Of a stretch of DNA of 64,000 bases, positions 9,065 to 17,199 are shown piece after piece; position 1 is the first letter of the stretch; every line of letters starts with the position of its first letter. The notes under the pieces were generated by a model. The model searched no databases, had not been told where the DNA came from, and saw only the letters and a list, made by a program, of their open reading frames with translations. Made by a program: the position numbers and the translations under genes. This DNA comes from Poseidonocella sedimentorum (GTDB lineage Bacteria; Pseudomonadota; Alphaproteobacteria; Rhodobacterales; Rhodobacteraceae), in NCBI RefSeq assembly GCF_900116005.1, contig NZ_FOYI01000001.1, forward strand, positions 124,001 to 188,000, given 5' to 3'.

Positions 9065-10516
9065 ATGGTATCACGCGTCATCCCGGTCGATCCTTTCGAC
9101 CTCGTCATCTTCGGCGCCACCGGCGATCTGGCCCGGCGCAAAATTCTGCCCGGCCTGTTTGACCGGTTCTGCGACGGGCAGATGCCACCCGAGGCGCGCA
9201 TCATCGGCGCCGCCCGCTCGGACATGACCTCCGAGGAATTCCGCACTCTGGTCGACGAGGCGATCAGCGAATTCGGCGGCGCGCTGGCCGAGGATCGCGC
9301 AGCGGTCGCCCGGTTCCTCGATGCGCTGAGCTACGAGACGGTGGACGCGGTCGGCGAAGACGGCTGGGAGGCGCTGCGCGGCCATCTGCGCGAGGGATTC
9401 GTGCGCGCCTTCTACTTCTCGGTGGGCCCGAGCCTCTTTGGCGATATCGCCGAGCGGCTGCGCAGTTTCGGCCTCGCGGATGAAAATTCGCGCATCGTGG
9501 TCGAGAAACCCTTCGGCCACGATCTGGCCTCCGCCAAGAAGCTCAACGCGACGCTGGCCCAGCATTTCGACGAAACGCAGATCTACCGGATCGACCATTA
9601 TCTCGGCAAGGAAACGGTCCAGAACCTGATGGCCGTGCGGTTTGGCAATATGCTCTTCGAGCCGCTGTGGAATTCCCAGTTCATCGATCACATCCAGATC
9701 ACCGTGGCCGAAACGGTCGGCGTCGGCGGGCGCGGCGGGTACTATGACAAGTCCGGCGCGATGCGCGACATGATCCAGAATCACCTGATGCAGCTCTTGT
9801 GCCTCATCGCGATGGAACCGCCCGCCAAGTTCGATCCCGACGCGGTGCGCGACGAAAAGCTCAAGGTCATCCGCGCGCTCGATCCGGTGCAGCATCACCA
9901 CGTGGTGCGCGGCCAGTACGAGGCGGGCGAGGGGGAGCAGAGCTATCGCGAGGATGCGGGCGATCCGCGCTCGCGGACCGAAAGCTTCGTCGCGCTCAGG
10001 CTCAACATTTCCAACTGGCGGTGGGCCGGAACGCCGATCTACTTGCGCACCGGCAAGAAGCTCGCAGTGCGCGAGAGCGAGATCGTGGTGGTCTTCAAGG
10101 AGACGCCCCATTCGATCTTCGGCCCCGACGCGGGCAATCATCGCAACGTGCTGGTGATCCGGCTGCAACCCGACGAAGGCATGACGCTCGACGTCACCAT
10201 CAAGGAGCCGGGGCCGGGGGGCATGCGCCTCGTGGACGTGCCGCTCGACATGAGCTTTGCCGAGGCGCTCGGCCCGGGCGCGCAGGCGCCGGGGGCCTAT
10301 GAGCGGCTCATCATGGATGTGATCCGCGGCAACCAGACGCTTTTCATGCGTGGCGACGAGGTGGAGGCCGCCTGGGCCTGGACCGATCCGATCATCGAAA
10401 GCTGGGTCGCGCGGCACGATGTGCCCAAACCCTATCCACCGGGGTCCTCCGGGCCCGGGGACGCGGATCTTCTGATGCGCCGCGACAAGCGTGAATGGCG
10501 GGAGATCAAGGCGTGA
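9065..10516 (+). CDS. zwf: Glucose-6-phosphate 1-dehydrogenase
   Basis: Oxidises glucose-6-phosphate to 6-phosphoglucono-lactone with NADP, the entry to the Entner-Doudoroff and oxidative pentose phosphate routes. The 483-residue length is standard. The nucleotide-binding motif FGATGDL is at residues 16-22 and the active-site signature RIDHYLGKE at about 175-183, with the substrate histidine inside it. It is the first gene of an operon with pgl and pgi: its TGA overlaps the GTG start of pgl. Regulation by the palindrome at 9011 is likely from position. Confidence 0.97.
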   Translation: MVSRVIPVDPFDLVIFGATGDLARRKILPGLFDRFCDGQMPPEARIIGAARSDMTSEEFRTLVDEAISEFGGALAEDRAAVARFLDALSYETVDAVGEDGWEALRGHLREGFVRAFYFSVGPSLFGDIAERLRSFGLADENSRIVVEKPFGHDLASAKKLNATLAQHFDETQIYRIDHYLGKETVQNLMAVRFGNMLFEPLWNSQFIDHIQITVAETVGVGGRGGYYDKSGAMRDMIQNHLMQLLCLIAMEPPAKFDPDAVRDEKLKVIRALDPVQHHHVVRGQYEAGEGEQSYREDAGDPRSRTESFVALRLNISNWRWAGTPIYLRTGKKLAVRESEIVVVFKETPHSIFGPDAGNHRNVLVIRLQPDEGMTLDVTIKEPGPGGMRLVDVPLDMSFAEALGPGAQAPGAYERLIMDVIRGNQTLFMRGDEVEAAWAWTDPIIESWVARHDVPKPYPPGSSGPGDADLLMRRDKREWREIKA

Positions 10517-11190
10517 GCTACGAGCTGATCAAGTATCCTGACCGCGAGGCGATGATGATCGACCTTGCGATGCGGCTGGCCGACGAGCTGGAATCGGTTC
10601 TGCATCACCAGCCCGAGGCGCTTCTGGTGGTGCCCGGCGGGACGACGCCGGGACCGATCTTTGATACGCTGTCGAATATCGACCTGGAGTGGTCGCGGGT
10701 GAGTGTCATGCTCAGCGACGAACGCTGGGTCCCCGAGGACAGCCCGCGCTCGAACACGCGGCTCCTGCGCGAGCGGTTGCTGACCGGGCGGGCGGCGGCG
10801 GCCACGCTTCTGCCGCTGCACGCGCCGGTCTCGCTGCCGGAGGCGGCGCTGGCCGAACTGGCCGAGGCGATCGCGCCGAAGCTGCCGATCTCGGTCCTGC
10901 TGCTGGGCATGGGCGCGGACATGCACACCGCCTCGCTCTTTCCCGGCGCGGATCTGCTGGACGAGGCGCTCGCCCCTGATGCGCCGCTCTTGTTGCCGAT
11001 GCGCGCGCCCGGAGCGCCCGAGCCGCGCATCACGCTGAGCGCCAACGCGCTTGACGGGGCCATGTCCAAACACATCGTGATCACCGGCGCGGAAAAGCTC
11101 GAGGCGCTCTCTCGCGCGAAATCGCTGTCGAAAGCAGAGGCCCCGGTCACGGCGATCTGGGGCGATGCGGTCATTCACTGGGCGGAGTAG
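10513..11190 (+). CDS. pgl: 6-phosphogluconolactonase
   Basis: Hydrolyses 6-phosphogluconolactone to 6-phosphogluconate, immediately after the Zwf step. The protein is 225 residues when started at GTG 10513, which overlaps the zwf stop (GTGA); an in-frame ATG at 10495 would overlap zwf by 22 bases and is less likely. Family features are VPGGTTPGPIF near residue 40, SDERWVPEDSPRSN near 70 and LLGMGADMHTASLFPG near 135. It is three bases from pgi, so all three genes are one transcription unit. Confidence 0.93.
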   Translation: MSYELIKYPDREAMMIDLAMRLADELESVLHHQPEALLVVPGGTTPGPIFDTLSNIDLEWSRVSVMLSDERWVPEDSPRSNTRLLRERLLTGRAAAATLLPLHAPVSLPEAALAELAEAIAPKLPISVLLLGMGADMHTASLFPGADLLDEALAPDAPLLLPMRAPGAPEPRITLSANALDGAMSKHIVITGAEKLEALSRAKSLSKAEAPVTAIWGDAVIHWAE

Positions 11191-11193
11191 ACC

Positions 11194-12804
11194 ATGTTCG
11201 AATCCCTGAAAACGCTTGCCGAAAAGACGAGGGCGCGGAGCATCCTGTCGCTCTTTGACGACGACACGGAGCGCGCGGCGCAGTATTCAACGACGCTCGG
11301 CGATCTGCTGTTCGACTATTCCAAGACCAACCTCGATGTGGAGCAGCGTGCGGCGCTGATCGAGCTTGCGCGCGGGCGCGAGGTCGAGGCGCGGCGGGAC
11401 GCGATGTTCAGCGGCGCGGAGATCAACGACACCGAGGGCCGCGCGGTGCTGCATACGGCGCTGCGCAATCTCGATGGCGGCCCGGTCGAGGTCGATGGGG
11501 TCGATGTCATGCCCGGTGTGCGCGACACGCTCGCGCGGATGCGCGACTTTGCCCGGGCCTTGCGCGAAGGCGCGTTTGCCGGGGAGGGGGGCGCGATCAC
11601 CGATGTGATCAACATCGGCATCGGCGGCTCCGATCTCGGGCCGGCGATGGCCGTGCGCGCGCTTGCGCCCTATCACGACGGGCCGCGCGTGCATTTCGTC
11701 TCCAACGTCGATGGCGCCGATATCGCCGAGGTGTTGCCGCAATGCGATCCCAAGACGACGCTGGTGATCGTCGCCTCCAAGACCTTCACCACCATCGAAA
11801 CCATGACGAACGCGCGCACCGCGCGGGCCTGGATGAGCGAGGTGGTGTCCGATCCGGCCGCGCAGTTCGCCGCTCTTTCCTCGGCGGGCGACAAGACTTC
11901 CGCCTTCGGCATCGCGCCCGAGCGGGTCTTTGGCTTCGAGGATTGGGTCGGCGGGCGGTATTCCATGTGGGGGCCGATTGGCCTCTCGCTCATGATCGCG
12001 ATCGGGCCGGAGGCGTTTGACGCCTTTCTCCGCGGCGGGCAGGCGATGGACCGCCATTTCCGCGCGGCGCCGCTGGAAGAGAACATGCCGGTGCTTCTGG
12101 CGCTGGTGGGGCTGTGGCATCATCAGGTGCTGGGCTACCCGACGCGGGCCGTGCTGCCCTATGACAACCGCCTCGGGCGGCTGCCCGCCTATCTCCAGCA
12201 GCTGGAGATGGAAAGCAACGGTAAGCGGGTCAGCATGGATGGAGCGGATCTGGATTATGCCAGCGGGCCGGTGGTCTGGGGCGAGCCCGGGACCAATGGT
12301 CAACACGCGTTTTACCAGCTCATCCATCAGGGCACGGGCGTCGTGCCTTGCGAATTCCTGCTGGCCGCGCAGGGGCATGAGCCGGAGCTGCGCCACCAGC
12401 ATGATCTGCTCGTGGCCAATTGCCTCGCGCAATCCGAAGCGCTGATGCGCGGGCGCGATCTGGACACCGCGCGCGAGATGATGGCGGCGAAGGGGCTTGA
12501 GGGGGCGGAACTGGAGCGGCAGGCGCGGCATCGGGTCTTCCCCGGCAACCGCCCCTCGACGACGCTGATCTATCCCAAGCTCACGCCGGAGATCCTCGGC
12601 CAGATCATCGCGCTTTATGAACACCGGGTGTTTGTCGAGGGCGTGATTCTCGGGATCAACTCCTTCGATCAATGGGGCGTTGAGCTTGGCAAGGAGCTGG
12701 CAACCGCGCTTGGCCCGGTGGTGACGGGCGAGGCGCCCGCCGATGGCAAGGACGGCTCGACGCGGGGGCTGGTATCCTACCTCCTGCGTCATCGCGGCGG
12801 CTGA
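11194..12804 (+). CDS. pgi: Glucose-6-phosphate isomerase
   Basis: Interconverts glucose-6-phosphate and fructose-6-phosphate; in organisms that use the Entner-Doudoroff route it feeds fructose-derived carbon and gluconeogenic flux into Zwf. At 536 residues it belongs to the long bacterial form. The sugar-phosphate site [10 protein letters not shown] is at about 144-153, SKTFTT near 198, and the C-terminal signature [15 protein letters not shown] at about 487-501. It is the last gene of the zwf-pgl-pgi operon. Confidence 0.97.
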   Translation: MFESLKTLAEKTRARSILSLFDDDTERAAQYSTTLGDLLFDYSKTNLDVEQRAALIELARGREVEARRDAMFSGAEINDTEGRAVLHTALRNLDGGPVEVDGVDVMPGVRDTLARMRDFARALREGAFAGEGGAITDVINIGIGGSDLGPAMAVRALAPYHDGPRVHFVSNVDGADIAEVLPQCDPKTTLVIVASKTFTTIETMTNARTARAWMSEVVSDPAAQFAALSSAGDKTSAFGIAPERVFGFEDWVGGRYSMWGPIGLSLMIAIGPEAFDAFLRGGQAMDRHFRAAPLEENMPVLLALVGLWHHQVLGYPTRAVLPYDNRLGRLPAYLQQLEMESNGKRVSMDGADLDYASGPVVWGEPGTNGQHAFYQLIHQGTGVVPCEFLLAAQGHEPELRHQHDLLVANCLAQSEALMRGRDLDTAREMMAAKGLEGAELERQARHRVFPGNRPSTTLIYPKLTPEILGQIIALYEHRVFVEGVILGINSFDQWGVELGKELATALGPVVTGEAPADGKDGSTRGLVSYLLRHRGG

Positions 12805-12833
12805 CGCGGCGGGCCGGCCCGGCAATGAGAACA

Positions 12834-12869
12834 GGGCGATGCGCGCTCGCCTGAGACGCGCATCCCCCT
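12834..12869 (+). terminator. Possible terminator after pgi
   Basis: GATGCGCG (12838-12845) pairs with CGCGCATC (12857-12864), and GGG/CCC pairs extend the stem across one mismatch. A short CTTGTC tail follows. The loop is 11 bases and the T-run is poor, so efficiency is doubtful. Confidence 0.4.
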
Positions 12870-12900
12870 TGTCGTAGCGTGAGTGGTGGTCTTGGTGGTG

Positions 12901-13143
12901 CTAGTGGTGGTCGCTGACGGCCGCCTTGGCGGGGGCATGGTCGTCCGCATGGTCCCCGGCGGCAAACTCCGTTGCGGCGGAAGCGTACCCTGCGTCATGC
13001 GCGGCGGTGTCGGGCTCAGCGAAGATGGCCCCCATCAGCGCCACGGCAAATCCCACGGCCCCGACGGTGATGAGCCACCAATCAGTGCGGGATTTCTCGG
13101 CATCGATGTCGATGTTGTCTTCGGTAAATGCGGTAACCGTCAC
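12901..13143 (-). CDS. Small single-pass membrane protein with His-rich tail
   Basis: An 80-residue protein I do not recognise. An acidic cytoplasmic N-terminus (TEDNIDIDAEKSRTD) precedes one membrane span, WWLITVGAVGFAVALMGAIFA, and an outward C-terminal tail rich in Ala, Asp and His ending HADDHAPAKAAVSDHH. The start chosen is GTG 13143, six bases after GGAGAG; an in-frame ATG at 13179 has no clear ribosome binding site. The His/Asp tail could bind a divalent metal, which is inference only. The DNA just past the stop continues the same CACCAC pattern, suggesting a tail of variable length in relatives. Confidence 0.6.
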   Translation of the reverse strand: MTVTAFTEDNIDIDAEKSRTDWWLITVGAVGFAVALMGAIFAEPDTAAHDAGYASAATEFAAGDHADDHAPAKAAVSDHH

Positions 13144-13308
13144 GGGCTGCTCTCCGACCTGATAACTGATGCCGCGCAAACACCGCGGCGGAACTCGTTT
13201 ACAGGGGATAATATCGCCTGCAATCAGGGCAGGATTGGGGCAGCTTCAAGATCAATTCGCGGTTTGTTCGCGTCTTGCGAGAGACGGGGTCGCGGTTTGC
13301 CTTGTGCC

Positions 13309-13346
13309 GGCCGGGCGCAGGAAATCCGCGTCCGGCCCTTGTTTTT
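13309..13346 (+). terminator. Strong intrinsic terminator reading on the + strand
   Basis: GGCCGGGCGC (13309-13318) pairs over ten positions, with one G-T wobble, with GCGTCCGGCC (13328-13337). The tail on the + strand is CTTGTTTTTG. It lies between two minus-strand genes, directly after the scoB stop, and so does not serve either of them. It may stop read-through from pgi toward scoB or end an unannotated + strand transcript. Confidence 0.6.
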
Positions 13347-13347
13347 G

Positions 13348-13974
<627 letters not shown>

Positions 13975-14172
13975 TTACTGGCCCTCCGCGATAAGTCTGT
14001 TCCGACAAAGATCCGCCATGAGCTGGGCGGTCTGGGTGACGAGCAGGGGGATGTCCCGGACCTGCGCGTCGCCGAAATGGGAGATCGCCACGCCGCGCGC
14101 CGCGTCGAGATAGGCGCTTGCGTCCTCGCTGAGGCTGGCGATCTGTTCGATGTGTTCCGGTTGTGTGGTCAC
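13975..14172 (-). CDS. Small protein between the CoA-transferase subunits
   Basis: A 65-residue protein with no transmembrane segment, predicted by eye to be largely helical (EHIEQIASLSEDASAYLDAA, then RDIPLLVTQTAQLMADLC). The start is GTG 14172, two bases past the scoA stop, and its TAA abuts the scoB ATG, so translation of all three is coupled. I do not recognise the family. Its position suggests an accessory or structural role for the transferase, which is inference. An alternative is a decayed or fortuitous frame, but the tight spacing at both ends argues for a real gene. Confidence 0.65.
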   Translation of the reverse strand: MTTQPEHIEQIASLSEDASAYLDAARGVAISHFGDAQVRDIPLLVTQTAQLMADLCRNRLIAEGQ

Positions 14173-14174
14173 GA

Positions 14175-14879
14175 TCAGGCGTCCTGTTTCTGGCGCAGCG
14201 TGCGCTGTTCGATTCGCTTCTCGTGATCGCCCTGGATGAGCCGGTGGACGTAGATGCCCGGCAGGTGGATGTTGTCGGGATCGAGGCTGCCCACGGGGAC
14301 GATCTCCTCGACCTCCATCACGCAGACCTTGCCGCACATCGCCGCCGGCGGGTTGAAGTTGCGCGCGGTCTTGCGGAAGATCGCGTTGCCCATCTCATCG
14401 GCCTTCCACGCCTTGACGATGGAGAGATCGGCGAAGATGCCCTCTTCCATCACATAGGTCTCGCCGTTGAAATCCTTGTGGTCCTTGCCCTCGGCGATCA
14501 CCGTGCCGACGCCGGTCTTGGTGTAGAAGCCCGGGATCCCGTGGCCCGCGGCGCGCATGCGTTCGGCGAGCGTGCCTTGCGGGGTGAATTCCAGCTCGAG
14601 CTCGCCCGAGAGGTACTGGCGCATGAACTCGGCGTTTTCACCCACGTAGGAGGAGATCATCTTCTTGACCTGCCGCGTCTGCAGGAGCAGTCCGAGCCCG
14701 AAATCATCGACGCCCGCGTTGTTGGACGCGACCGTGAGATCCTTGGTCCCGGCGTCGCGGATGGCCGCGATCAGGAGCTCGGGAATGCCGCAGAGCCCGA
14801 AGCCCCCGGCCGCAATGAGCATGCCATCCGAGAGCAGCCCGTCGAGCGCCTCAGCGGCTGACCCGTAGATTTTATTCAT
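14175..14879 (-). CDS. scoA: 3-oxoacid CoA-transferase subunit A
   Basis: Alpha subunit of 234 residues, partner of the gene at 13348. The glycine-rich CoA-binding loop GGFGLCGIPE is at residues 25-34, and SNNAGVDDFGLG and KMISSYVGEN are standard family segments. With ScoB it transfers CoA between succinyl-CoA or acyl-CoA and a 3-oxoacid, probably in acetoacetate or polyhydroxybutyrate turnover. First gene of the operon; the 223-base region upstream is shared with the divergent persulfide dioxygenase-like gene. Confidence 0.94.
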   Translation of the reverse strand: MNKIYGSAAEALDGLLSDGMLIAAGGFGLCGIPELLIAAIRDAGTKDLTVASNNAGVDDFGLGLLLQTRQVKKMISSYVGENAEFMRQYLSGELELEFTPQGTLAERMRAAGHGIPGFYTKTGVGTVIAEGKDHKDFNGETYVMEEGIFADLSIVKAWKADEMGNAIFRKTARNFNPPAAMCGKVCVMEVEEIVPVGSLDPDNIHLPGIYVHRLIQGDHEKRIEQRTLRQKQDA

Positions 14880-15033
14880 GGATGTGTCCCCTCCGAATGC
14901 CTGTCATTCCGCGCGCCGGCTCTGGCCCGGGGGCAGGGGGCGCGCCACGTGTATCGGGAGCCACATTTAGCGAGGACCTTGGGTAAAGCAAAGCCCCAAA
15001 CCCGCGCGAGCGGCACGATCGGGAACGGGGGGC

Positions 15034-15079
15034 TTGCATTCTGCGCTGGAGGCATCATATTCAACATAGCGAATATGAT
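15034..15079 (+). promoter_or_regulatory. Sulfide-responsive (SqrR/BigR-type) operator with overlapping promoter
   Basis: ATCATATTC (15054-15062) and GAATATGAT (15071-15079) form a perfect 9-bp inverted repeat with an 8-base spacer. This contains ATTC-N8-GAAT, which I recall as the operator core of the ArsR-type persulfide sensor SqrR and relatives such as BigR. A -35-like TTGCAT (15034) places the -10 region (around 15057-15062) inside the repeat, so binding would block initiation. It ends 23 bases before the ATG of the gene below. Confidence 0.7.
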
Positions 15080-15102
15080 ATGGGAAACCCAAGGAGCCTC
15101 CG

Positions 15103-16002
15103 ATGCAATTCTATCCCTCTTCCGGCAAGACCGGCAGCCCGGATGTGGCGGCGTTTTACGATGCGGCCTCGGGCTCATGGCAGTATGTCGCCTCCGATCC
15201 GGCGAGCGGCGCGGCGGTGATCATCGATCCGGTGCTCGATTTCGACCCGGCCTCGGCCTCGACCTGGACGGCCTCCGCCGATGACATCCTCGCCTATGTG
15301 CGCGACAAGGGTCTCGCGGTGGACTGGGTGCTCGACACCCACCCCCACGCGGACCATTTCTCGTCGGCCGCCTATCTTGCCGCCACGCTCGGCGCGAAAC
15401 AGGCGATCGGGTCAAAGGTGCTCGACGTCCAGCGGATCTGGTCGGACCTTTACGCCGACGAGAGCCTGAACGGCCACCCCGAATACTGGGACCGGCTCTT
15501 TGCCGATGGCGATGAGTTCGCCGTAGGCGGCCTGGGAATCCGCGTCATGCTCTCGACCGGCCATACTCTGGCCTCGATCACCTATGTGATCGGCGACGCG
15601 GTCTTTGCCCATGACACCTTCATGGTCCCCGACAGCGGCACGGCGCGCGCCGATTTCCCCGGCGGTTCATCCGCCGAGCTCTGGGACAGCCTTCAGGCGA
15701 TTCTTGCCATGCCGGGAGACACCCGCGTCTTCGTCGGCCATGACTATGGCAAGGACGGCCGGGACGTGGCCTGCATGGCGACGGTGGAGGAGCACAAGGC
15801 GCAGAATATTCACGTCAAGGACGGCTCGACCAAGGAGGGGTTCATCGAGACGCGCGATGCGCGCGATGCGACCCTGCCGCTGCCGGACCGGATGCTCTAC
15901 GCGTTGCAGATCAACATCCGTGGCGGGCGGTTGCCGGAGCCCGACGAGAAGGGCCGCGCGGTTCTGAGCGTCCCGCTCAACCGCTTCGAGGCGAAAGACT
16001 GA
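15103..16002 (+). CDS. Persulfide dioxygenase-like metallo-beta-lactamase fold hydrolase
   Basis: A 299-residue MBL-fold protein of the Blh/ETHE1 type. THPHADH at 79-85 gives H80, H82, D84 and H85, with later ligands in STGHTLAS and FVGHDYGKDG. Relatives oxidise glutathione persulfide to sulfite, removing sulfide in step with sulfide:quinone oxidoreductase. It has no rhodanese domain. AAGGAGCC precedes the ATG. The perfect inverted repeat just upstream supports induction by sulfide or persulfide. A glyoxalase II-like role is the main alternative, but the operator favours sulfur metabolism. Confidence 0.85.
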   Translation: MQFYPSSGKTGSPDVAAFYDAASGSWQYVASDPASGAAVIIDPVLDFDPASASTWTASADDILAYVRDKGLAVDWVLDTHPHADHFSSAAYLAATLGAKQAIGSKVLDVQRIWSDLYADESLNGHPEYWDRLFADGDEFAVGGLGIRVMLSTGHTLASITYVIGDAVFAHDTFMVPDSGTARADFPGGSSAELWDSLQAILAMPGDTRVFVGHDYGKDGRDVACMATVEEHKAQNIHVKDGSTKEGFIETRDARDATLPLPDRMLYALQINIRGGRLPEPDEKGRAVLSVPLNRFEAKD

Positions 16003-16047
16003 GCCGCCCCGGTTAACCTGCGCGATGACCGGTCACGGCCCTGGTCG

Positions 16048-16079
16048 CAAAAACCCCGCAGCCACGAGTGCTGCGGGGT
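16048..16079 (-). terminator. Intrinsic terminator between convergent genes
   Basis: ACCCCGCAGC (16053-16062) and GCTGCGGGGT (16070-16079) form a perfect 10-bp stem with a seven-base loop. Read on the minus strand the stem is followed by TTTTTGCG, so it terminates the VPLPA-CTERM gene. It may also slow + strand transcripts. Confidence 0.75.
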
Positions 16080-16175
16080 CAAATCGGGACCGATTTAGCT
16101 AGGTCTGCTGCGCGCCGTGGCTCCGTTCCGATAGCTGCGACCGGGCCCGGACCACTGCGAAACGCGCTCTACCGC

Positions 16176-16790
16176 TCAGGCGGCCTTGCGCCGCGCACGC
16201 ATGGCGCCCATGGCGCCGAGGCCAAGCACCAGCAGCGGCAGTGCGCCGGGCAGAGGTACGGGCGCGAGGTCGGAGGCGGTTCTGAGATCGGCGGTGTCGA
16301 TGGCGCCTGTGGCCGTGATCGTCAGGGTGGACGCGCTGTTCGTTCCGTAAAAGCGCGCGAAGCCGAAGAGAGGGCCGTCGAACAGGGCGGGCAGGGTGAA
16401 GGTGTAGGTGTCTTCGGGCGCCCACTGGTTTGCGTAAAGCTCGCGCCCGGCCATGTTGGCGGCGTCAAGTTCGCGGATGCGCCAGTCCCATTCGGCCATG
16501 GAGAAGGGCGTCGACGAGAGGCGGATCAGCATGTTGGATCCAGACCCTTCATTGCCCAGCGTGAAGCTCAGCGCCGTGGTGCCCGGGAGGAACGAGTCAA
16601 AGCGGAAGTATTCGAAGTCGCCCGTGCCGTTGGACGCGGAGGTGATCGCGCTGTAGCCGGTGAAATTCGTCGGCGCCGAGTAGGTATCGCCGAACTCGCC
16701 GAAATCCGCTTCATTCAGCGTCGCGGACGAGGCCGTTTGCGCGAACAGGGCGATGGCAAGAGTGAGAACAGAGAAAACATAGCGGGTCAT
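16176..16790 (-). CDS. VPLPA-CTERM surface-sorted protein
   Basis: A 204-residue exported protein. The N-terminus MTRYVFSVLTLAIALFAQTASSA is a signal peptide. The C-terminus is a sorting signal of the PEP-CTERM class: VPLPGALPLLVLGLGAMGAM followed by RARRKAA, that is a VPLPA-type motif, one hydrophobic span and a basic end. Such proteins are processed by an exosortase-like enzyme encoded elsewhere. The body is rich in Thr, Ser, Tyr and Phe with no domain I recognise. ATG 16790 is preferred over an upstream in-frame TTG. The upstream region holds a perfect GACGTTACGTC palindrome at 16870-16880. Confidence 0.8.
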   Translation of the reverse strand: MTRYVFSVLTLAIALFAQTASSATLNEADFGEFGDTYSAPTNFTGYSAITSASNGTGDFEYFRFDSFLPGTTALSFTLGNEGSGSNMLIRLSSTPFSMAEWDWRIRELDAANMAGRELYANQWAPEDTYTFTLPALFDGPLFGFARFYGTNSASTLTITATGAIDTADLRTASDLAPVPLPGALPLLVLGLGAMGAMRARRKAA

Positions 16791-17199
16791 CGTTAACGTA
16801 TCCAATCGCTTAACTTACAATGCGAGCTTCAATAGCAGATCACTCAACGCCGCAAGCGACCAATTCGGCGACGTTACGTCAAATTTTCCTTATCTAGCGA
16901 GAATCGCAACGGATCATGCGATCGTCCTCGACAGTCGTGTCGTGCAGACGTGGAAGGCGACAGGCGTCCGATCCGGCAGCTGCGTCCCGTCGCTTCAGCG
17001 CAGAGCTTCGTCAAAAACCCCGTGCGGTCGCAATGGGGCCCGGACCATCATCGACAGAGCAGCGGCGGGCGGGTTGCCTCCGCGCGGCCCGAGCATTTCC
17101 ACCGGGAGCTGATTGCCTCTCAACCCGCTTTTCAGACCACCTCACGGCATCGCACCGGTACATTTGGTGCAAACGCATGGCATGTCGCGGCCGCCGCTG
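16791..17199. promoter_or_regulatory. 409-base non-coding region upstream of the VPLPA-CTERM gene
   Basis: No convincing gene is seen. The part near 16800-16910 is AT-richer than its surroundings and should hold the minus-strand promoter of the VPLPA-CTERM gene. It contains the palindrome GACGTTACGTC (16870-16880), overlapped on the minus strand by a -35-like TTGACG. No good topA terminator was found: the first bases after the topA stop contain no stem followed by a T-run. Confidence 0.45.
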
